A stretch of 8,351 bases of DNA from Candidatus Tayloriibacteriota bacterium (GTDB lineage: Bacteria; Patescibacteriota; Minisyncoccia; Phycocordibacterales; GWA1-40-21). Where the stretch lies: assembly GCA_026395155.1 (NCBI GenBank), contig JAPLZG010000105.1:1-8351 (forward strand), written 5' to 3'. Below the pieces are notes generated by a model. That model saw only the letters and a list, made by a program, of their open reading frames with translations, had not been told where the DNA came from and made no database searches. Each line of letters starts with the position of its first letter. Position 1 is the stretch's first letter. Below are positions 5,181 to 8,351 of this stretch, piece after piece. Both the position numbers and the translations under genes were made by a program.

Positions 5181-5354
5181 TTTATCGGAGAGCGATGTCC
5201 GAATACCTCGACAGTTTGACTGCGAGGCTGAGGACACGCGCTGTGTTCTGAATGGTCGGAGGACCATTCCTATTCCGAAAAAACAGCCGTGGTATTGTGT
5301 GCATAATAACTCGCAGCAAAGCTTGTGATGATATGACACACAATCTGTTTTATT
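5181..5354. repeat. 174-bp structured repeat, copy 2
   Basis: It aligns without gaps to 3128-3301 (offset 2053). The GAATAGTC/GACTATTC hairpin is GAATGGTC/GACCATTC here (5250-5269), a double change that preserves the A-T pair as G-C. In the first CCTCG...CGAGG hairpin an A-to-G change leaves a T-G pair. The outer arm has lost some pairs (TGTGTGCA against GACACACA; one end mismatch), and the apex at 5309-5330 reads as the reverse complement of copy 1. A promoter at 5094-5102 faces it. Copy 2 is therefore the more degenerate or rearranged version, unless copy 1 is the altered one. Confidence 0.75.
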
Positions 5355-5380
5355 AGCGATTGTCTCCTATCTTTAATGGG

Positions 5381-5470
5381 ATGGATCCAAAAGTAAAAAA
5401 GATATTATACGCTGTCATCATTGTGGTTGGTGTATATGCTTGGATAAAGATACTTATTCCTTTCTTTTAA
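5381..5470 (+). CDS. 29-residue single-helix membrane peptide
   Basis: This short ORF reads MDPKVKKILYAVIIVVGVYA then WIKILIPFF, with TAA at 5468. It has a charged N-terminus with three lysines followed by one hydrophobic helix (residues 8-29), the layout of a small single-pass membrane protein with its N-terminus inside. There is no Shine-Dalgarno site; TATCTT (5368-5373) lies seven bases before ATG and could serve a leaderless start. It begins 27 bases after the second 174-bp repeat and 78 bases before another tiny ORF. I recall very short peptides of this type in CPR genomes but cannot name a family. A chance ORF is possible, though the amphipathic layout is what selection would produce. 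Confidence 0.45.
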   Translation: MDPKVKKILYAVIIVVGVYAWIKILIPFF

Positions 5471-5548
5471 TAGGACCGAATAAGAAGTTTTGTTTTTATG
5501 TAATGAGAGAATATTTTAATTATTAGAAAGTTAATTAATCGAAAAAAA

Positions 5549-5608
5549 ATGGCTAAAGGAAACAATAGACAACAGAAAAACAAGAAGAAACCAAAGAAGG
5601 GGAAATAG
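5549..5608 (+). CDS. 19-residue lysine-rich peptide
   Basis: ATG 5549 opens MAKGNNRQQKNKKKPKKGK, TAG at 5606. Half the residues are basic and there is no hydrophobic part. The MAKGNN start with a lysine-proline-lysine tail resembles short basic peptides I have seen annotated in other bacteria, from memory only. A perfect terminator begins three bases after the stop, which supports a transcribed unit ending here. The leader is A-rich (GAAAAAAA) without a Shine-Dalgarno site. Such a composition could bind RNA or the ribosome, but that is inference from charge alone. Confidence 0.5.
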   Translation: MAKGNNRQQKNKKKPKKGK

Positions 5609-5611
5609 TTT

Positions 5612-5645
5612 AAAATCCACTCCAAAAGAGTGGATTTTATTTTTA
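5612..5645 (+). terminator. Rho-independent terminator
   Basis: AAAATCCACTC / GAGTGGATTTT (5612-5622 with 5628-5638) is a perfect 11-pair stem with a CAAAA loop, followed by ATTTTTAT. It ends the unit containing the lysine-rich peptide. Confidence 0.93.
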
Positions 5646-5658
5646 TATATCTGTGGTG

Positions 5659-5664
5659 TATAAT
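5659..5664 (+). promoter_or_regulatory. Leaderless -10 box
   Basis: A perfect TATAAT lies exactly six bases before ATG 5671, the same distance as TATTAT at 774 and 3579. No clear -35 is visible. Confidence 0.55.
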
Positions 5665-5670
5665 ATTTGA

Positions 5671-5798
5671 ATGAGTAAACTTTGGTTTAAAAGAAAAACA
5701 TACGGATGGGGATGGGTACCTTCTTCTTGGGAAGGTTGGTTTGTTGTTATCACAAAAAAGGTGAAAAGCCAAAATGGCAGTGGGGAAAAGAGAAATAG
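5671..5798 (+). pseudogene. Small membrane-protein gene with internal deletion and frameshift
   Basis: The frame from ATG 5671 opens MSKLWFKRKTYGWGWVPSSW followed by EGWFVV, the N-terminus of a small membrane-protein family I remember from CPR and other bacteria (KLWFKRKxYGWGW, then two or three helices, then a GEKPRWxWGK tail). The helices are missing. Just after GWFVV a different frame encodes GEKPKWQWGKEK and ends at TAG 5796-5798, matching the expected tail. The two frames meet at a run of six A (5754-5759); one more A would join them as ITKKGEKPKW. The first frame instead runs to TAA 5848-5850 inside a terminator stem. So both ends survive but the middle is lost and the junction is out of frame. 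Start, leaderless promoter and terminator remain intact. Assembly error is an alternative for the single-base part only. Confidence 0.65.
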
Positions 5799-5832
5799 TA
5801 TTAGTATAAAATATGGGTATGAGTATAAAATA

Positions 5833-5870
5833 GGGGACGATTTTGGCTAAGCCAAAATCGTCCCCTTTTT
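5833..5870 (+). terminator. Strong rho-independent terminator
   Basis: A perfect 15-pair stem GGGGACGATTTTGGC (5833-5847) pairs with 5851-5865 around a TAA loop and is followed by TTTTT. It ends the broken membrane-protein unit. Confidence 0.93.
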
Positions 5871-5874
5871 CTAT

Positions 5875-5902
5875 AAGCTAACAGCCAGAAGCTAAAAGCT
5901 GG
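5875..5902. repeat. AGCTAA/AAGCT low-complexity repeat
   Basis: AAGCTAACAGCC and AGAAGCTAAAAGCTGG repeat AAGCTAA-like words in tandem between the terminator and the ABC-F promoter. Degenerate tandem words like these are common in intergenic DNA, and no function is visible. Confidence 0.35.
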
Positions 5903-5911
5903 TATTTGCTC

Positions 5912-5940
5912 TTTCAATTTTCACTAAAATGCAGTATTCT
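5912..5940 (+). promoter_or_regulatory. Promoter of the ABC-F operon
   Basis: TTTCAA (5912-5917) and TATTCT (5935-5940) are 17 bases apart. ATG 5949 follows eight bases after the -10, so the mRNA would have almost no leader. There is no Shine-Dalgarno sequence. Confidence 0.5.
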
Positions 5941-5948
5941 TTAGCAAC

Positions 5949-7442
5949 ATGGCAAAAGATGAAGCAATATTGAGGTTTGAAAAGGTCTCATTTGGATATA
6001 AAGATACTACGCCCCTCTTAGAAGAGGTGGATTTTTCTATACGTAGAGGCACAAAAACGACTATTATGGGACAAAATGGTTCTGGTAAAAGTACTTTATT
6101 TAAATTGATTACTGGGGATATTTTACCGACAAGTGGTAAGACAAATATTGTAAATGGAGTTTCTATAGCTCTTTCTCGGCAGGTTGTTCCAAGAGATGAG
6201 CTTGATCTAACTGTTCGTGAATTTTTTCAAAAATGCTTTACTGGAGCCTCCTTCGCTAAAGCTTCGGCGGGCCGAGGAAAGATATATGATATAGATCCGA
6301 GAATTGATGATGTACTTGAAGTAGTAAATCTAAAAGATCATATAAAAGTTCACGACAGAATAGTACGAACATTTTCTGGAGGTCAACAAGCAAGACTTCT
6401 TCTTGCATCAGCACTTATTCAAGAACCCGATTTACTTTTACTTGATGAACCGACAAATAATTTGGATAAAGCGGGGATAGAACATCTTACAAAATTTATT
6501 GTTGAGCATGGTAAGACATGTATTGTGATTTCTCATGATGCTGATTTTTTAAACAGTTTTACTGACGGAGTTTTGTATTTGGATGTTTTTACACAAAAAA
6601 TAGAGCAGTATGTTGGAAATTATTTTGATGTACGTGAACAAATAATCTTAAGGCAAGAGAAAGAAAATAGAAAAAATGCTCAGCTTGCAAAAGAGATACA
6701 AGATAATAAAGACAAGGCAAACTTTTTTGCTATGAAAGGAGGGCAGATGCGTTTGGTTGCAAAAAGAATGAGAGAAAAAGCAGAAGATCTCGAAGAGGAA
6801 ATTGTTGATACAAGAAAGGAAGATAAAACTATTCGCCCTTTTATTATTCCTGCTCAAAAAGATATTATTGGTGAAATTGTAAATATTACTGAATTTAGAA
6901 CTTTTATAAAACATAAAGTATTTAATAGGAAAGTAAAAATAAGTTTAAAGAAGAATCAACATTTACAACTCAAGGGCCCAAATGGTATAGGTAAAAGCAC
7001 ACTTTTAGAATCAATTGCAAAAAATACTGCGGAAGGCACAAATATTACTCCGGGTGTTATTATTGGATACTACAGGCAAGATTTCTCAACTTTAAATTTT
7101 GAAGATACTGTTTATCAATCGTTAAAAGAAGTGGCGATAAAACAATCAGAAGAGGAGATAAGAAGTGTTGCTGCGGGTTTTTTAATCACAAGTGATATTA
7201 TTAATAACAAGATTGGAAATTTATCAGAAGGACAAAAAGGTCTAGTGGCTTTTGCAAGACTTGTCTTGGAGAAACCCGGATTATTGATTCTTGATGAGCC
7301 AACAAACCATATAAACTTTAGACATATTCCTATTATTGCAGAAGCATTAAATAAATACGAAGGTGCAATGATTATTGTTAGTCACGTTCCAGATTTTATA
7401 AAACAGATTCGTATAGATTATACTTTAGATTTAGAAAAGTAG
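5949..7442 (+). CDS. ABC-F family ATPase (ribosome-associated)
   Basis: This 497-residue protein has two tandem nucleotide-binding domains and no membrane helices, the hallmark of ABC-F. Domain 1: Walker A GQNGSGKST (41-49), signature FSGGQQ (142-147), Walker B with DEPTNNLD (162-173), H-loop SHD (195-197). Residues 225-300 form the charged helical interdomain linker that in the family reaches toward the ribosomal P site. Domain 2: GPNGIGKST (343-351), LSEGQK (425-430), LLILDEPTNH (445-454), SHV (478-480). The second D-loop reads HINF rather than the usual HLD, and GIGKST replaces GSGKST. At 497 residues it is on the short side. Residues about 98-109 (TGASFAKASAGR) look like an in-frame palindrome insertion. 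ABC-F members act in translation or antibiotic protection; which role applies cannot be told. It probably shares an mRNA with the GIY-YIG gene 15 bases downstream. Confidence 0.93.
   Translation: MAKDEAILRFEKVSFGYKDTTPLLEEVDFSIRRGTKTTIMGQNGSGKSTLFKLITGDILPTSGKTNIVNGVSIALSRQVVPRDELDLTVREFFQKCFTGASFAKASAGRGKIYDIDPRIDDVLEVVNLKDHIKVHDRIVRTFSGGQQARLLLASALIQEPDLLLLDEPTNNLDKAGIEHLTKFIVEHGKTCIVISHDADFLNSFTDGVLYLDVFTQKIEQYVGNYFDVREQIILRQEKENRKNAQLAKEIQDNKDKANFFAMKGGQMRLVAKRMREKAEDLEEEIVDTRKEDKTIRPFIIPAQKDIIGEIVNITEFRTFIKHKVFNRKVKISLKKNQHLQLKGPNGIGKSTLLESIAKNTAEGTNITPGVIIGYYRQDFSTLNFEDTVYQSLKEVAIKQSEEEIRSVAAGFLITSDIINNKIGNLSEGQKGLVAFARLVLEKPGLLILDEPTNHINFRHIPIIAEALNKYEGAMIIVSHVPDFIKQIRIDYTLDLEK
6246..6272. 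repeat. REP-like palindrome inside ABC-F coding sequence
   Basis: GCCTCCTTCGCTAAAGC followed by TTCGGCGGGC forms an imperfect hairpin (GCC/GGC ends, GCT/AGC inner pairs) that is much more GC-rich than the surrounding gene. It is translated as ASFAKASAG, a low-complexity string in an otherwise conserved region before the DIDPRIDDVLEVV segment. I recall similar GAAGC/GCTTC palindromes dispersed in CPR genomes. It resembles, in principle, the in-frame palindromic elements of Rickettsia. Confidence 0.5.
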
Positions 7443-7457
7443 TATTAGATAATTTCA

Positions 7458-7715
7458 ATGAATCACTTTGTATATATATTGAAATGTAGTGATAGAACTC
7501 TTTATACAGGCTATACAAATGATATCAAGAAAAGAGTTTTGGCACATAATAGTTTGAAAACTGGGGCACGTTATACAAAAGCTCGTCGTCCTGTTGTTTT
7601 AGTGCACTTTGAAAAATTTAGATCGAAAAGTAAAGCGATGAAAAGGGAATGGGAAATTAAAGCAATGACTAGGAAAGAAAAATTATCTATTATAAAAAAT
7701 ATTAGGATAAAGTGA
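7458..7715 (+). CDS. GIY-YIG domain protein, YhbQ/UPF0213-like
   Basis: This 85-residue single-domain protein matches the short GIY-YIG proteins of the YhbQ/UPF0213 type. Motif one is FVYILKCSD (4-12, VYI in place of GIY) and motif two is LYTGYTND (15-22, YTG in place of YIG). The family's basic residue Arg26, His30, the ARYTKARRPV segment (37-46), and SKAMKREWEIK (58-68), with Glu64 as the candidate metal ligand, follow. Full-length homologues are about this size, so it is complete. GIY-YIG domains cleave DNA or RNA, but these stand-alone chromosomal versions have few characterised substrates. It lies 15 bases after the ABC-F stop in the same direction, so cotranscription is likely. No Shine-Dalgarno site precedes ATG 7458. 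No terminator is visible directly after it. Confidence 0.93.
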   Translation: MNHFVYILKCSDRTLYTGYTNDIKKRVLAHNSLKTGARYTKARRPVVLVHFEKFRSKSKAMKREWEIKAMTRKEKLSIIKNIRIK

Positions 7716-8015
7716 ATTAATTCTAGATGGAAGCCGGTAGCTTTGGATAAGAATAAATTCCTATATCTAAGACGGGGATAAAGATGGATTGCCACGTCGT
7801 AAAAACTCCTCGGTTGACCGACACATATTCTTGTCTCTGTCTTTGCGAGGAGCATAGCGACGAAGCAAACCATGTATAAATATATAGAAGAATCTTAAAA
7901 GATCACCTAATATGTATTTGGTAGTATTTGAATCATCTGATAAAATAGTCAGGTTATTTTAATTTTAATAGCATCTTTTTTCTTTATATTCTTCATAAAT
8001 ATTTTTCCTGTATTC
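7716..8015. other. Intergenic region with a long inverted repeat
   Basis: This 300-base stretch holds the inverted repeat at 7786-7871, an AT-rich segment, and a possible promoter. A tiny frame MYLVVFESSDKIVRLF (7912-7962) lies just before the VTT-like ORF in another frame. I see no terminator and no RNA gene. Confidence 0.55.
7786..7871. repeat. Long imperfect inverted repeat (GAGGAGC...GACGAAGCAA type)
   Basis: The left arm at 7786-7812 (GGATTGCCACGTCG, then CTCCTCG) pairs imperfectly with the right arm at 7846-7871 (CGAGGAGCATAGCGACGAAG then CAAACC), leaving a loop of about 33 bases. The right arm resembles the widespread bacterial intergenic repeat that reads GAGGAGCGAAGCGACGAAGC from memory. 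It is more GC-rich than its surroundings and lies between two genes of the same direction. Confidence 0.7.
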
Positions 8016-8351
8016 ATGCCTCCAACATGGACCGTTATTTCTATGATTGGATTTAATTTTGATTTGAATTATTATATATTGATTGTTTTTTCTATTTTGG
8101 CTACTGTTGCGTCTACCTCTGGTAGATTTATACTTGCACTATTTGCTAAGAGGATAATACGAGGTAGATTTTTATCAGAGAGAATATTAAATAGTATTGA
8201 TTTCCTTAAAAAAAGAATTGAGAGAAAAAAACATTTTACTACGACTTTTTTCTTATTATTTTCTTTTTCTCCATTTCCTTCCGGGCCATTATTTTTGGCT
8301 TATGGTCTCACAGGGTTAAAATTGAGGTTTGCTACAGTACCTTTCTTTGTT
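8016..8351 (+). CDS. VTT/DedA-like membrane protein, 3' truncated by window
   Basis: The frame from ATG 8016 runs at least 112 codons to the window edge. It reads MPPTWTVISMIGFNFDLNYY, then a hydrophobic helix, STSGRFILALFAKRIIRG, a basic helical loop (about 50-73), then FFLLFSFSPFPSGPLFLAYG and LTGLKLRFATVPFF. The PPTW entry, a GR-containing segment after the helix, a charged loop and a P-x-PS/G-x-LF-x-A-x-GL motif are what I remember for VTT/SNARE-associated (DedA-like) membrane proteins, which act in membrane lipid handling. Upstream in the same frame, codons from 7953 encode a hydrophobic segment (VILILIASFFFIFFINIFPV) expected at this position in the family but without ATG, GTG or TTG; the preceding stop is 7941-7943. 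So the true start may be non-standard or lost to a frameshift. Confidence 0.6.
   Translation, partial: MPPTWTVISMIGFNFDLNYYILIVFSILATVASTSGRFILALFAKRIIRGRFLSERILNSIDFLKKRIERKKHFTTTFFLLFSFSPFPSGPLFLAYGLTGLKLRFATVPFFV

Noticed and set aside
5467..5772. Leftward 101-codon frame
   Set aside because: It crosses a strong rightward terminator and is the complement of two small rightward genes; composition is Phe/Lys-rich noise.

Overview
The window looks like chromosome from a Candidate Phyla Radiation (Patescibacteria) genome, most likely Parcubacteria or Nomurabacteria. The reasons are its AT-rich composition, very short genes, many sub-100-residue membrane or hypothetical proteins, mixed leaderless and Shine-Dalgarno starts, and several families I associate with that group: a degenerate HAD-like protein, a Bro-N/DinD-like protein, a DUF378 protein, a YhbQ-type GIY-YIG protein and an ABC-F ATPase. 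This placement rests on memory of those families, not on a search. I saw no rRNA, tRNA, CRISPR array or transposase.

Layout. 1-180 holds hairpins and a terminator from an upstream gene. 275-439 is an unrecognised 54-residue gene with a promoter and a good Shine-Dalgarno site. 440-773 is mostly non-coding, with a possible 23-residue gene remnant and two palindromes. 774-3015 has three rightward genes: the HAD-like protein, the Bro-N/DinD-like protein and a 298-residue soluble protein of unknown function. 3077-3540 has a leftward small membrane-protein gene whose 3' end runs into the first copy of a 174-bp repeat, followed by a leftward terminator. 3579-3962 is a four-helix membrane protein. 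4141-4428 is a leftward 95-residue gene with a near-consensus promoter, bounded by two copies of one palindrome with opposite loops. 4738-4953 is DUF378. 5181-5354 is the second 174-bp repeat, preceded by a promoter. 5381-5850 holds two very small genes and a broken small membrane-protein gene. 5949-7715 is a probable operon of ABC-F ATPase and GIY-YIG protein. 7786-7871 is a long inverted repeat, and a VTT/DedA-like membrane protein runs off the right edge.

Functional themes. The genes do not form one pathway. ABC-F proteins generally act at the ribosome, GIY-YIG proteins on nucleic acid, and Bro-N/DinD proteins in phage or DNA-damage responses; the rest are membrane or unknown proteins. The most notable content is non-coding. 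The 174-bp element occurs twice at equal length, folds into several hairpins, and shows a compensatory base-pair change plus an inverted hairpin apex between copies. Short palindromes are scattered between genes, and one seems to have inserted inside the ABC-F coding sequence. Two start modes coexist: a -10 box exactly six bases before ATG (leaderless), and strong Shine-Dalgarno sites on three small unrecognised genes.
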